Shown one piece after another: positions 12,098 to 24,735 of a stretch of DNA of 64,000 nt. The notes under the pieces were generated by a model. That model saw only the letters and a list, made by a program, of their open reading frames with translations, had not been told where the DNA came from and searched no databases. Every line of letters starts with the position of its first letter. The stretch's first letter is position 1. The DNA lies in NCBI GenBank assembly GCA_036250195.1, contig JAVHZZ010000008.1, forward strand, positions 15,753,434 to 15,817,433. Reading direction: 5' to 3'. The position numbers were made by a program, and so were the translations under genes. Source of the stretch: Mixophyes australis. Lineage: Eukaryota; Chordata; Amphibia; Anura; Limnodynastidae.

Positions 12098-12892
12098 AAT
12101 TATCCCTCCTGCATGTTGGTTATGTCTGTGGTACTCCTATGATTTCAAAGTCTGACATAGTTTAAAAATAAATGTCTCCTTGCAAGGTTGTTGGTGGGGA
12201 GCTGATTGGATGAGTGACAACCGTGAGCCAGGAGAATCGTGGGAATAGAGGCACCAGCTACGATATCTCCAGGGAGCAGTTTATAAAAAAACGTTCATAG
12301 GGTTTTCTTTTAAACCAACTGTAAATCTTATATCAGAATTTTCTCCCTTTTCCTTAGCATAAGGTATTAAAGATGTAATCAGTGTGCAGAGGAATTGCTT
12401 CTCGATAAAAACAACATTTGCCATTTCAAATAGTGTTCTTTCTGTACGTTTATAGCATGGACATGTCTACATGTATATAAATAGTATTAAAACCATTTCG
12501 TCCTTTAAATATGTTTTAGATAGATTAGTATGCGTAACATTACTGTTTAGTTCTATATAATACAACTATAGTAATTCTACATGGAGAAGTATAGTAACTA
12601 TTGCCAAAAACTGATCAGATTGCTGCACTGAATCTCACTTTTTTAATTTACTGTCATTAATGTTATGGTGATACATTTCTTTTCCAACTTGTGCACCCTA
12701 TTCATCTATTTCTTATGACTTAAATGACATCAACCTATTGTCCTGAAGGTGTTAACATACCTGGATCCTTGTGTGGGACATTTGAGTGCACTTTTGGTGC
12801 TTGCATGTATAAGGGATAGATGTGCATATTTAATAGATAACTTGATTTAGAAGTTTATAATATAGTCTATAATATACTTCCCGGGAACATGT

Positions 12893-13120
12893 AGGGGCAT
12901 ATGCAATCGTCGCGGGTTTCCGCGGCATTAAAACTACTACCGTTATTACGGTAGTAGTTAGCTGGATTTCAGGTCGCGGCTGCTCAGAGAGCTGCGAGCT
13001 GAAATCCAGCGAGAAAAATACCGTAATAACTTTTTTTCCACGCACTATTACCGTAATAACAGTAATAGTGTGCGGAGCGCAAGATTTTTGGCGTTTCCGC
13101 CGACAATTGAATATGCCCCT
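12893..13120. mobile_element. Palindromic MITE, AGGGGCATAT family
   Basis: 228 bp with inverted ends AGGGGCATATGCAAT and ATTGAATATGCCCCT, and internal palindromes built from ACCGTAATAAC. No gene. I saw no convincing target duplication. Confidence 0.75.
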
Positions 13121-13265
13121 CAGAGTTTGTTTTTTTTGTCCTGTGTCTAGCCAACAGGTTTTTTTCATTGTTCATTTAACATTACCCTATTTTTGTTAGA
13201 ATCTGAATAATGCAGCCCTGACCCTAAAAATACATTTTGAGATCACTACGTCCATTACAATTAAG

Positions 13266-13616
13266 TAGTGCCGGGACCTCCTTGAGAATCTGGAGCAGTA
13301 TGGGGACTACTCCATCTCTTTTCCTAGTGATGATGACCCAGTTGATGGGATGCCCACAAGCCTGTGGCAGATGCTGATGCGTTAGTGGCCTCTAATCGTG
13401 GCCATGCCGTGTCATTCGGCAGCGAGAGCTCTGGCCCTGCTAGCCTGATCTGCTCCCTGCTGCTTTTTCCATTGCTACATGGATGTTGATGGTGGCACTC
13501 ATCTATAGACCGATGCCTCTACGATGGTCGCCATTCCTTCCCAGCATCCATCTGGTGTTGGAGAATCCCAGATGAATGAAGGCTCCGCCGACACACCATC
13601 TGCTCCAGATATTTAA
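13266..13616 (+). pseudogene. Decayed coding segment, family unknown
   Basis: Three coding-like pieces lie in different frames. The first, at 13269-13385, has the motif ENLEQYGDYSISFPSDDD. The second, from about 13362, has VASNRGHAVSFGSESSGPAS. The third ends at 13616 with SQMNEGSADTPSAPDI. Base composition is less AT-biased than the flanks. It could be a transposase-linked or cellular relic. I do not recognise it. Confidence 0.3.
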
Positions 13617-14556
13617 TTTTTATGAATCAATATTTCCATAGTTTTTGGCAGATTGCTGACGGCACTTGTCTGTGATTATTCCATCAACAGCACTGTACAG
13701 ATATTAAGAAAATACACTAGAACTTGGGTAGAAGACAGTTTATATGGCAAATTTGGATAATTCTGGTGACTGATGAAGTTTATTCTGTCAGTATACAAGA
13801 GGAACACAAACAGGCAAATGTTATATATGGCAATGTACACTTCCACCATTTTCTGCCCATAGGTTGTAGACTTGCCGTGGTTCTTTATCCTCTTTTACAA
13901 AATCTTCTGTATATTTTCCATTAATATAGTGTGTTTGACATTGGTGTGGATAGATTTTCTCTTTTCCTGGGAGTCAGCATTCATGCCAAAATTTTGTTAG
14001 TATGTTCACTATCGGGAAATTGAGAACCCAAACATGCATTTTTCTATGATACCTTTCCTTTTTCTCCTCTATGAACAATGGAGAACTTTGTGCAAGCGGT
14101 TTATTTTCAATGCAAAATCACAGGCTCCCTTACTGGAGGGTGGAACTGGGCAATTGTACCTCTCAGGTGCTGTTAGTGGTGTAGATCATTTACGTACTCT
14201 CATCGTGAGCATGTTAAATGGCAGCTGCATGTAGATTCTTGTTTCCTATTCATCATCACTGCTTTATACAACCTTGCGAGATGTTTCTGAAAATTGGTTG
14301 TCTAATGTAATTTCATTTTGTGATGCTATGTCATCAGAATCTGCAAAAATAGATTGATTTGCTTTTCACATAAAAGACAAATGTTTGCAAACGATTATTA
14401 TTTTTTAATCCTAAATAAGTTGGATGGTGAGATGATAGCACTACTTTTCTTGACTTCATTACCACTGACACGAGCATTGCTTCTTTTCTTGTACAATGTA
14501 CAAGAGATGCCGGGTTTTCTGTGTACGTTTGCACTCTTTTGTCCATAACAAATTTA

Positions 14557-14731
14557 GGGCTAGATTTACTAAGCTGCGGGTTTGAAAAAGTGAGGATGTT
14601 GCCTACAGCAACCAATCAGATTCTAGCTGTCATTTTGTAGAATGTACTAAATAAATGAAAGCTAGAATCTGATTGGTTGCTATAGGCAACATCCCCACTT
14701 TTTCAAACCCGCAGCTTAGTAAATCTAGCCC
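14557..14731. mobile_element. Palindromic MITE, GGGCTAGATTTACTAA family
   Basis: 175-bp near-perfect palindrome with TTA at both sides (14554-14556 and 14732-14734). The 3-bp duplication suggests PIF/Harbinger mobilisation. Both arms carry a CCAAT box and the GTTGC...GCAAC motif. Confidence 0.9.
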
Positions 14732-14734
14732 TTA

Positions 14735-15944
14735 GTCTCATTGCTTGGTGGTAAATTTCATCCTCATCGTCACTCTCAGAATCACAGAACTACTGGCTCA
14801 ACATGCTCATCTTCTAACTGCTGTGATTAGTCATTGGCACTTAATTGTTATTTCAGATGTACTGCTTTTACCACTGTCTTCAAAGTTCCCAAGTTGTTAC
14901 TAAATAAAGACAACTTTATTTATTTTTTAAAGGGGAGCAGGAAGAGAGTATTTGAACCGGGGGAGAAAGAATTGAGTTAGCACAAGAAAATACAGTTGTT
15001 GTTTTTTTTTTTTTTTTTAAAAAACCAAGTAAAAACCCAAAGGCAATTAAGAACGATTTTAAAATGACTTTGAAACTGACTTTTTACTACCAACTGTAAA
15101 TGCATGTGAAGTCTTGCAGTGGGAACATTATTTATAAGTTTTAAAATAGGGGTTAGAGTAGCGTATACTTGCAGGAATATATTTAATTTAATTTAAGTAA
15201 ATCTAGCCATACAAAATGACAATTAACATAAACGCATGTTGATGAATATAGTAGAACAGCAGTAAATTATTTTTTCACCTTATTTCAACTTATATTGACT
15301 TTGAAATTTACATTTGATTGAAGCGATTGTTACCGAGCCTGTGGAATTTGAGCATTGACATGTTGAATAACCGGTAGGGCCAATATTTAAGATATTGCCC
15401 CAGTGCTGAAATTCATCATTCCTAGTATCTCTGCCAAAATTTATGTTAAGACACCAAATGTACCATCCGTTCAGAGAAATCAACAACATTATTACAAAAC
15501 AGCTGGTTTAACTACAGGATGAGGCAGCAAATTGGCCTCGGGTAAGCAGCTACTGACAAGAGAGAGACAAAAAGAGACCTAGCAAAGGGAGACATTATGT
15601 CAGGCGCAGTGGTAGGAACAGAGCCTCAGGATATACTCAGGATGTAGTGATAAATAAAAAGGAAAAATAGAAGTATGAAAAAAAAATTCAACAATTATAT
15701 TTTGTGAAAGAAAGTCTATGACATTCAGATTCTGGTTAGTAAAATGCAGCAAAGTTAATTACCAAAGTAAATTCCTGAAAATAGTTTTTGGTGCTGGTGG
15801 GAATTTCATCTGTGGCCCTTCATCCTATGAAGGAAGGGGGTCATGGGACAAAGGGTAAGTCTTTCTTTTTTCTCACAGAAAACTATGCAGGTAGATTAGT
15901 ATTGTAGGTTCTCAATATAATTTTTTAGGATGCAGTTCTAAAGT
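14735..15944. other. Unique stretch, no gene seen
   Basis: Contains a T-run at about 15004-15019. Nothing else I can support. Confidence 0.5.
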
Positions 15945-16435
15945 AAGTAGAGATCCGAACCCGCCCGAACTTTGCCTATCCGAGTACCGAGCCGAGCAGG
16001 CTCAGTACTCTCCCGCCCATTCGTAATCGAAATCGAGGCAAAACGTCATCGTGATGTAGTCGGATCTCGGGGCTCGGTTCTCGCGATACTTGAAAATTAT
16101 AAATACCAGTCTCCACAGCAATCCATCGCCATTTGACAGAGGGAGAGAGCAGGGTTAGGTCACAGGCTGTATTAGAGCAGGGACAGAGCAATAATTGTAT
16201 ACCTTATTCTTTCAATTATTATTTATATTTTTACTATTATATTTTGCACTACAAGTGCTTTGGGATGTCCCATATTCCCCAGTGTGAAACACTAATTTTT
16301 CTGGCTGCCAAAAGTCATATTTAGCAGCAGTATATATAAAATATTTTGCAGTACAAGTGCTTTGGGGTGTCCCATATTCCCCAGTGTGAAACAATAATTG
16401 TTCTGGCTGCAAAAAGTCATATTTAGTGAGGTGAA
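15945..16435. repeat. Interspersed repeat with 102-bp tandem duplication
   Basis: ATCGAGGCAAAACGTCAT near 16030 recurs near 30814, so this is a dispersed family. A unit starting TTTTGCA is doubled at 16242 and 16344. A TATA-like ATTATAAATA lies near 16096. The class is unknown. Confidence 0.5.
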
Positions 16436-16801
16436 GTGAAGTGGACGAAGATGCGGAGTTTTGCTGTACTCAATTTACAAAATGGGTGTGCCAAACTCGA
16501 GCGCACACAGCCACGGCTGTATAAAGCTGCACGGCCATGAATATAACTTGTTTTTCTGCCGTATCTCTTGCACCACCTCTGGGGCTACCCTAAGTCCCGA
16601 TCGGTAATGATGACAGTCTCGTATGGATTCTGTAACATGAATTTGCAATCACAAGCTACTGTAAAATGTATTTGTATGTTCAGTAGACATTAGCAAAGTT
16701 CTAACAAATGTATTTCATGTAAAAAAAAAACAAAAAAAAACAAAGCACTTTTCCCCCCATTGTTTATCATTAATGCCTTTATTATTACCAAGTGAAATTA
16801 A

Positions 16802-16963
16802 GGGGTATATTTACTAAACTACTGGAGATGTTACCTATAGCAACCAATCAGATTCTAGTTGTCATTTATTTAGTACATTCTACAAAATGACAGCTAGAAG
16901 CTGATTGGTTGCTATAGGCAACATCTCCGCTTTTTCAAACCCACAGTTTAGTAACTGTACCCC
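16802..16963. mobile_element. Palindromic MITE, GGGCTAGATTTACTAA family, diverged
   Basis: Ends GGGGTA...TACCCC. It keeps CAACCAATCAGATTCTAG and GTTGCTATAGGCAAC arms. Confidence 0.8.
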
Positions 16964-17034
16964 TATTTCTAAAATTTTTACATTTTCCTGTGCGTTCTTT
17001 TAAAAATTTATAATCAACATAGCGATTGAACATA

Positions 17035-17369
17035 TCATCACCATCATCAGTTATTTATATATAGCGCCACTAATTTTGCAGCGCTGTACAGAGAACTCAT
17101 TCAAATCAGTCCCTGTCCCATTGGAGCTTACAGTCTAAATTTCCTAACATACACACTCACAGACAGAGAGAGAGAGAGAGAGAGAGACTATGGCCAATTT
17201 TGATAGCAGCCAATTAACCTACTAGTATGTTTTTGGAGTATGGGAGGAAACCCACGCAAACACTGGGAAAACATACAAACTCCTCACAGATAAGGCCATG
17301 GTCGGGAATCGAACTCATGACCCCAGTGCTGTGAGTCAGAAGTGCTAACCACTGAGCCATGTGCTGCCA
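17035..17369 (-). mobile_element. V-SINE
   Basis: Minus strand: tRNA-like head near 17369, V domain at about 17220-17300 with a short deletion, (AG)n at about 17165-17187, and a GCGCTATATATAAATAACTG tail. Confidence 0.85.
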
Positions 17370-18549
17370 TATCATACAGCATCTTGTGTAGTACAGCACA
17401 GCAGACCTACACCCAAATTCAACAGTGCACGTATCTTGACATCCGTTCTTTGAATTCGGGAGTCCGCAACGTATGGATAGGTGCACAGAATACGGAGCTC
17501 AAGTTACGCTCAGAATGTTTGCCTTAATGAATGAGGCCCATTGTGTTTCAGGACTAATGCTTCTTTGAAATCCAAAGATGGTTTCCAATATATGTGGATA
17601 GCGCAAAAATGAAACTCAATCGCTATGCAATTTTTTGCTGCATAATCTGATGCCCTCATCTGCTGATTGTCCTCACTATACCTTGGGGATGATTTATGAG
17701 CAAATAGACAGTAACCAACAGCAGCCTGTTTTCATTGTTTAAGATAGATCAATTAAAGCAAATTGTTGATCGGTTGCTATGAGCTCCGGCACATTTGTAC
17801 TGTCCAATCATATTGTTTCGCTTTGTTAGTAAATAGCAGATCACCGTATTTATTTAATACAATATGGTACTTTATAGGCTACTCGATTCGTTGCTATGGG
17901 TTACAGAACATTGCTCTTTGTTCCATGTTAGGAAATAAGCCCCATACCATCACAAAAGCCTCACAAAGCCAGATTCCACATTTGTATGCAGTGGACATGT
18001 CTTACAGGATGCCAGAAGAGTTTTGTATACTATACATAGTGATCACAACTGACATTTCATCCAGCACTGCTGTAAGGGCCAGGCAACACAGTTTGTTTAA
18101 TTAGCTGTTTTCTTGCCGCATCAGGTTACACGGAAAAGGACGTCAGATTGAGTTAAACGATATTTCATGATTGTTTGCAGAATCTGTGCCCTGACCAGTA
18201 AAATCTGTGTTTCTGGACTTATGGTTTGAATACAATAATCAATGATGTTAATGGTACAAGAGTAATAAACTCTCTAACCCCCTTGTTAGCAGAACGGAGG
18301 GGGCTCTCGCCCTGTGTTAAATGGACAGCAGCACCGATGGACTTTGTGAATTTTAAATCCTTTTAGGGTGTGTATATCATTAACAAGTGAGCACTACTTT
18401 TTTTTTTTTTTTTTTTTTTTTAACTATTTTGTCCTGAGGGTTTATGTGCAAGCTGGTTTGAAGGAGGCATGGTACATCCAATATATTTAATCTGAACATT
18501 AGAACCTAAATAGCCAGCTGTGTACAGTAGAGTTGCAAACACATATGTT
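17370..18549. other. Mostly unique stretch, no gene seen
   Basis: A MITE end-like CCTTAATGAATGAGGCCC lies at about 17522-17539. A T-run of about 23 is at 18399-18421. The open frame at 17763-18104 has no recognisable domain. Confidence 0.45.
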
Positions 18550-18692
18550 TTCAGGCTCTGAGACACTCCAGGTGTTGTGAAACTACAAGTCCCAGCATAC
18601 CCTTCCAGCAATAAGCTGCTACATTTTGGCAAAGCACGCTGGGACTTGTATTTTCACAGCACCTGGAGTGTCACAGGTTAGCCAACACTGGC
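18550..18692. mobile_element. hAT-type MITE, CAGTGTTGGCTAACC family, worn
   Basis: Inverted arms around ACACTCCAGGTGTTGTGAAA and the complement ending GCCAACACTG. The left terminus is eroded. Confidence 0.7.
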
Positions 18693-18799
18693 CTAGGCTG
18701 TGCTTTGTATTTACATAACTGATAGCTCCTTTCTATGAATAGATTGTCATTTAACAATCAATAGTTAGTATTTTGACCATGCACAGACATCTACACTAA

Positions 18800-19213
18800 G
18801 GACCTCATTTAGAGTCGGACGCAAAGTCCGATTTAGGCGCATCTAACCAAAAAACACTACCACGCACGTGCAGAAAACTCCAAATCCGCCTGCATCTTGG
18901 ACGCAAATAACACTTGCGACTCACTATGAAAGAATGGGAGGAACACGGATCTGTGAGGGCGTGACCATGTAAATACATCCTAGTCGCAGTGAGGCGCAGA
19001 CGCAACACACATGAAAACTGGGCTAAAGCTGTGCGGCAGGAATTAGGTGGCGCAAGCGTTAGCTAGCTGCAGGAACTGCTCGCAGCTCCATAGGGTATTA
19101 AGAGTGGGACGCAACTGGGGTTGCTTGCAACTCTTAATACCCTACCGAGCTGCGGCACACTCCCACTCCTACACTCGTTACACGGACTTTGCGTCCGACT
19201 CTAAATAAGGTCC
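18800..19213. mobile_element. 414-bp MITE with TAA duplication
   Basis: Inverted ends of about 30 bp start GGACCTCATTTAGAGTCGGA, with exact TAA on both sides (18797-18799 and 19214-19216). Ends and duplication fit PIF/Harbinger. No coding. Confidence 0.85.
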
Positions 19214-19217
19214 TAAC

Positions 19218-19955
19218 TGTGTAAAAGTATGTGGACATCTCAGCATCAGATCCATATGTGCTTGTTAAACACCTCATTTCAAAATCCCCATCATCATCAT
19301 AATCATCAAAGCACCACTGATTCCGCAGCGCTGTAGAGAACTCATTCACATCAGTCCCTGCCCCCATTGGAGCTTACAGTCTAAATCCCCTAACATACAC
19401 ACACACAGACCGAGAGAGAAAAGGCCAATTTAATAGCAGCCGATTAACCTACTAGTATGTTTTTGGGGTGTGGGAGGAAACTGGAGCACCCGGAGGAAAC
19501 CCACGCAAACACGGGGAGAACATACAAACTCCACACAGATAAGGGCATAGTCGGGAATCGAACTCATGACCACAGTAGTGAGTAGTGAGTGTTGCAAATA
19601 AGGACAGACAATTTTTACGCACTTCAGCACTCGGGTGTCTCATTCTGTGACCTTGCGTGGCCTAACGCTTCACAGCTGAGCAGTTGTTGCTTGTAGACAC
19701 TTCACAATTACAGCACTTACAGTTGACCGGGGCAGCTCCAGCAATACAGAAACTTGACAAACTGACTTGTTGGAAAGGTGACACATTGAAAGTCAATGAT
19801 CTGGTCAGTATGATCCATTCTACTGCTAATATGTAACTATGGAGATTGTATGGCTGTATACTTCATTTTATGCACCTGTTAGTGATGGGTTTTCCTGAAA
19901 TGGCCAAACACTCTATTTAGAAGGGGTGTTCACATACTTTTAGCCATGTAGTGTA
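19218..19955 (-). pseudogene. Tc1/mariner-like relic split by a V-SINE
   Basis: Inverted ends AAAAGTATGTGGACATC near 19223 and GTTCACATACTTTTAGCC ending near 19947 are Tc1 type. The minus strand between 19955 and 19580 corresponds to the left part of a Tc1 transposase region, but stops and indels break it. The middle is lost or replaced by the SINE. A dead element. Confidence 0.65.
19287..19580 (-). mobile_element. V-SINE inside the Tc1 relic
   Basis: Full V domain (minus strand) and GATG tail. The tRNA-like head is truncated near 19580. Confidence 0.8.
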
Positions 19956-21660
19956 CGTTTGTTATGGGGATGTGTAGACCAGGACAAAAATAATCTGTGT
20001 CTCTTAATACCCATATTTGTGGTCTCCTGTACAGATCACTATATATAAATGCGAACACTGGCTGCTTTGTATAATAAAACCCAATCTCTATATTAACTTT
20101 TAGTACTATATAGTGATTGTAGCTGCGGCTTGCAAGTTGCATTTATGGTAATTGTAGTTTAAAGTCATCTGCGTTGAGTGCCAGGATCTTTGAACACAAG
20201 TCAAAGTGCATTACTGGTCATTTGAAGTTTTGAGAGCAACCCCTGCAGTTGCTGTTGGTACAGACATAATCAGGTCAGAAGCTGAGTGGGGACCTGACAA
20301 TTCTGTTTCACCCTCCCAAGGCCCCCATTCTGCTCTTCAGGGAATGTGCCGACCTTGGAAAATTCATTAAACAAATCTTCCTATTGACCATGAATATATT
20401 CTAACATGTTGATAAGGATGCCTATAAAGTTGACCATATATGCAGCAATTTGGATGGCCAACTTGGCTCTTTTAGAACAAACTGGCATGGACCACCCCCA
20501 AAAACATGCAAATCCCAAAGACCAATCCAATCAAAACCGACAGATACGATTGCAGAGTGTCCGACTACAGCGCCTGACCCCCATGTTATTTGTTTGTTAG
20601 TCGCAAGCAACAAAGCAATAGACATGTCCACATGTGTGGGATCAAACTGGACATGGATTCCATTGATCAACAAAGGAGTAGTGGAGGCGTGGTCCGTAGC
20701 AGCCAATCAGACTTAAGCAAACATTTATGTCATACATTCTAGAAATAATTCCTAGAATCTGTTTGGTCGCTAAGGGAAACATCTCCACTATTCTTTCTTA
20801 GAGGGTTTCACACATCTAACCCAGGATGTATTACAAACAATGACTTATAATATGGTAAAGTGATTTTGTTTTTAGATAGGGGTAAATGGTACATCAGGGT
20901 TCAATCTCGCGTCATGGAAGTTTGTGAAATAATTGAAGTTCCTATGCGGTGGTCAGAACACTGCAATTACTAACACCTGAAAAGAAATCACCTGAATAGG
21001 TTTTAAATCAACAGCGGAAGGAAGTTAAACCGAATGGACAAATAATGATATGCACGTTTTACTTAACATGGCTGCAATAAATCATTGGCTTAGTAACTAC
21101 AGGTGTTGATTTTGAAGTAGCTGTGTCTGGTTTATGTCTGAATGTCAGCTCTTTTCTTGTACTTGGTATATTGGAGGTTCTTAATCAAAATCTCATGAAT
21201 GCAAATGTGGGTCATAAACATTTAGCTTGATTTATCTAGTGCATTTTTGTTTTAATGTTGTTAGTCTAAATGATATGTAGTTTTAATGTATTTTTAAAAA
21301 TGACAAATACCAAAATGTATTTCAGGCATCTATGCCTGGGTTTGAAAAATTTGCAATAGCAAGTAAATAACTAACTAAAAATGTAACAATATACATAAAT
21401 AAGTAGGTTACATGCTAGCAAATGAAATAGGTAATAATAAGCAGTATACTTTGAATGTGACCAAGGGACTATTTGCGTGGAATTTGTGTGTTCTGTCTGC
21501 TCTTTGTTCATTATCTTCCTATAACTCAACCATGCTGGTAGATTAAATGGCTTCTGACTAAATTCCTGTGTTTGTGGCTTTGTTTGCTTGTGGTAGGGAA
21601 AATTAGACTGTAAGCTCAACTGAGGCAGAGGCAGATGTGAATGAATCAACATTTTGTGAC
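19956..21660. other. Mostly unique; worn MITE at about 20665-20800
   Basis: 20665-20800 keeps CAGCCAATCAGAC and a loose inverse arm of the GGGCTAG family. 21598-21650 is a stray V-SINE 3' tail. No gene is supported. Confidence 0.45.
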
Positions 21661-21991
21661 TATCATCATCATCACCATTTATCTATATAGCGCCACTGAT
21701 TCTGCAGCGCTGTACAGAGAACTCATTCTCATCAGTCCCTGCTCCACTGGAGCTTACAGTCTAAATTCCTTAACATACACACAGACACACTAGGGTCAAT
21801 TTTGATAGCAGCCAATTAACCTATCAGTAGGTTTTTGGGGTGTGGGAGGAAACTGGAGCACCCGGAGGAAACCCACGCAAACACGAGGAGAGCATACAAA
21901 CTCCACACAGATAAGGCCATGGTCAGGAATTGAACTCATGACCCCAGTGCTGTAAGGCAGAAGTGCTAACCACTTAGGCACCGTGCTGCCC
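21661..21991 (-). mobile_element. V-SINE
   Basis: Full length on the minus strand, with head GGGCAGCACGGTGCCTAAGT, V domain and (GATG)n tail. Confidence 0.9.
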
Positions 21992-22075
21992 AAAATAAAA
22001 CAAATCATTATAAAAATAATCATGATTATTTAAGAGGGTTCTTTTAAAGAAAATAAATAATATTTTAATGAATAA

Positions 22076-22127
22076 AGTATATGATTATGTGCGCTATCAA
22101 AAGTATATGATTATGTGCGCTATCAAA
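22076..22127 (+). repeat. 26-bp tandem duplication
   Basis: A 26-bp unit beginning AGTATATGATTATGTGCGCT occurs twice in a row, identically. Confidence 0.9.
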
Positions 22128-22136
22128 ATGATCTAT

Positions 22137-22493
22137 CCGACTTAGAAGAAACGATGACTGTCCTTAACAATGATAGAAAAAGATCCCGGCAGTCTGAGAG
22201 CAAATCCCGATCCGTAGTAAGAACGGCATCTTGTTTCTACGTCATTTTCAATTGCGACCTTTGTATCACAATTTTTAAAGCGGAAATGACGCTTCCTATT
22301 CGATCTAAATATTACACGTAGGCTTAGGTGTAACAAGTCGGATGAGAAGAGGCATTTCCGCTTTAAAAATAGCTATACAAAGGTCGCAATTCAAAATGAC
22401 GTAAAAACAAGATGCCGTTCTTACTAGGCATCTCAGACTGCCGGGAACTTCTTCTGTTATTGTTAAGGACAGTCATCATTTCTTCTAAGTCGG
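22137..22493. mobile_element. Foldback element, CCGACTTAGAAGAAA ends
   Basis: 357 bp whose two halves are inverse complements over nearly the whole length (ends CCGACTTAGAAGAAA and TTTCTTCTAAGTCGG). No clear target duplication and no coding frame. Confidence 0.8.
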
Positions 22494-23229
22494 GAAAGTA
22501 ATTTTAGTTTTTTTCCCTTCGTGGTAGTCACTGTCGGTGACACCACCTCCGAAATTTCGCACCCCACCCGCTCCTTGAGCGAGCAGAGAAGCCGGTTGCC
22601 CACATCAGTTGAGCCGCGACTCTCAGAGCACCATGCCACTGGGCAAGCTGGGCAGCATGCGATTGGGAATGTAGTGAATACATTATGTTTGTTTGCAGAA
22701 AAAATTACAGTGAAGGACCCAAAGTAGGCTTCTGCACCCCGGCACTGCTCATTTCCCCATGTCAAGAGGAACCTATGTCAAGTGGCATCTATATAATTAT
22801 CAATCACCAGTTTATGGCAGGTTTTCCTGCTGTGCCTTCAACAACAGGAGAATTGCTTGTTCTCTAGGAGGAAATGTACCATAGATTGGCGCCTCTGCAA
22901 AATGACCTTCTCCACCATAACACTTTATTTTCATGCTATTTCACAGCTACTTCACTCTCTCTTATTTCACCCTAAACCTTAACAATTTTGTCACCAAAAG
23001 GTGGAGATATCCAGATTTAGAGGCAAATGGGTTTCTGGGGTCAGGAGAACTTTGTTGTTATGTATAATTTGGTTATGTTATTTCACGGAAAATCATAATA
23101 AATTATCCAAACATGAAGTCTACCTACAGAACCCTTAAAATCCCTTCTTTCAATATCCAAACCTACCAGTAAAGCACTACTCACAGACTGAAGCAACTGT
23201 AAAAATGTGTCTGACCGCCAGATTGAAAG
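22494..23229. other. Unique stretch, no gene seen
   Basis: 22520-22680 is more GC-rich than its surroundings, with open frames on both strands and no family likeness. Confidence 0.4.
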
Positions 23230-23588
23230 ACAGCTCGGTGGCTAAGTGGTTAGCACTTCTGCCATACAGCACTGTGATCATGATTTCAATTCCTGACCAT
23301 GGTCTTATCTGTGAGGAGTTTGTATGTTTTCCCCGTGTTTGCGTGGGTTTCCTCTCAGTGCTCCAGTTTCCTCCCACACTACAAAAACACACTGTTAGTT
23401 TAATTGGCTGCTAACAAATTGACCCTAGTCTGTGTGTGAGTGTGTGTGTGAGTGTGTGTGTGTGTGTGAGAATTTAGACTGTAAGCCCCAATGGGGCAGG
23501 GACTGATGTGAGCAAGTTCTCTGTACAGCGCTGCGGAATCAGTGGCGCTATATAAATAAATGGTGGTGATGATGATGATGATGATGAA
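23230..23588 (+). mobile_element. V-SINE
   Basis: Head CAGCTCGGTGGCTAAGTGGT, B-box-like GATTTCAATTCC, V domain, (TG)n and GCGCTATATAAATAAATGG tail. Confidence 0.9.
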
Positions 23589-23749
23589 GAAAGAGATGTT
23601 CCACAGGACTGTGGTGGTACTTAAAATATCTACTGTGATCATTGCTGGTTAATAATAAGCTGAAAGGTAAACAACATATGTGACCCTCGTCTCCGTGTGG
23701 CTTTATCAAAATGGTGCTATCGCAAGATTACTTAAAAATGGGGGAGCTG

Positions 23750-24030
23750 GGCGACTTCCCTGCATAAATCTCCCTACAGTCTATGCAGCTGGGAGGTGGA
23801 GAGATCTGAGGAGGGTGGAGAGGAGCAGAAGAGCCAGCTAGTATCACTTGAGAGAGGGGAGGATATACATAGAGGCAGGACATCAGAGAGAAGAGACCAT
23901 AATGGAAGAGAGTGGTTCAAGAGGAAGATGGACTTGCAGAAGGCGAGGAACTGGTCCAGGATATCAGAGCCAGTCTGAGTTTCCAAAGAGTGCCCTGAGT
24001 AAGGGACATGTTTTACAAGTATTAAAGTAA
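23750..24030. other. Purine-rich segment, no gene assigned
   Basis: Strongly AG-rich on +. Open frames on both strands are likely by-products of that bias. Confidence 0.35.
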
Positions 24031-24059
24031 TTTCATCGTTTTTCAATAAGCATTTTCTA

Positions 24060-24735
24060 AGCGATTAATGTGGTTCCAAAGCACAAGCAATTTATTTAAC
24101 AAAAAGGAAAAAGGTTTAGTAGTTCCAAAAACAAGTACAATACAGCAGATACCAAATAAATACATACATAGATAGATACATACATACATACATACACTGC
24201 GCTCTCTGCTGGATCCAGCTAGACAGTCCTTCAGTCCTGAAGACTGTGGTCAGTGACTGTCTTAGCTGGTCCCAGGAAGCTGTATATATATATATATATA
24301 TATATACACTATGCAGGTCATAGGCCAGTTCATACGAAAATATCCAAAGGTGGGGGTCAGCTCTCCAGGGGATGTACTCCGATTTTCCCGCCCAGAATCC
24401 AGTTTAAACTAGTCTATTTACACTACACAGACAATATCATTCTAATCATTTATTCCCTACAATCTATAACTACCATATAAAGTGTACATATCACCTTATA
24501 ATATATCTAACTATAAACCAAATACCATCTGCTCAGAAACGACTGTGGAATGGAACCATTATGAATATGAAATATATAAATAAATGAATGTGAGAGTGTG
24601 AGTACATGCGTGCGTGTTTTATCGTGCGATCGCGCCATGACACGTAACACGTGGCGTACTGAACGCAATCGCACAGTAAAACAATATTAATCAATATACC
24701 TTCTTTCATCCAATTATACCACTTCGACACAAGGG
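24060..24735 (-). repeat. Older LTR-like repeat, copy A (inverted)
   Basis: Its complement aligns with 56640-56688 plus 62620-63330, including the GTTTAAACT-type block, the AGCTGACCCCCACC block and the AATAAATTGCTT polyadenylation-like site. An (AT)n at 24282-24306 and (ATAC)n at 24164-24197 have expanded inside it. It has no hAT insertion, so it shows the empty state of copy B. Confidence 0.55.

Noticed and set aside
17763..18104. 113-residue open frame
   Set aside because: No domain, no coding composition, no splice or start context. Expected by chance in 64 kb.
23400..23642. 80-residue frame with His-Thr repeats
   Set aside because: Translation of the V-SINE (TG)n.
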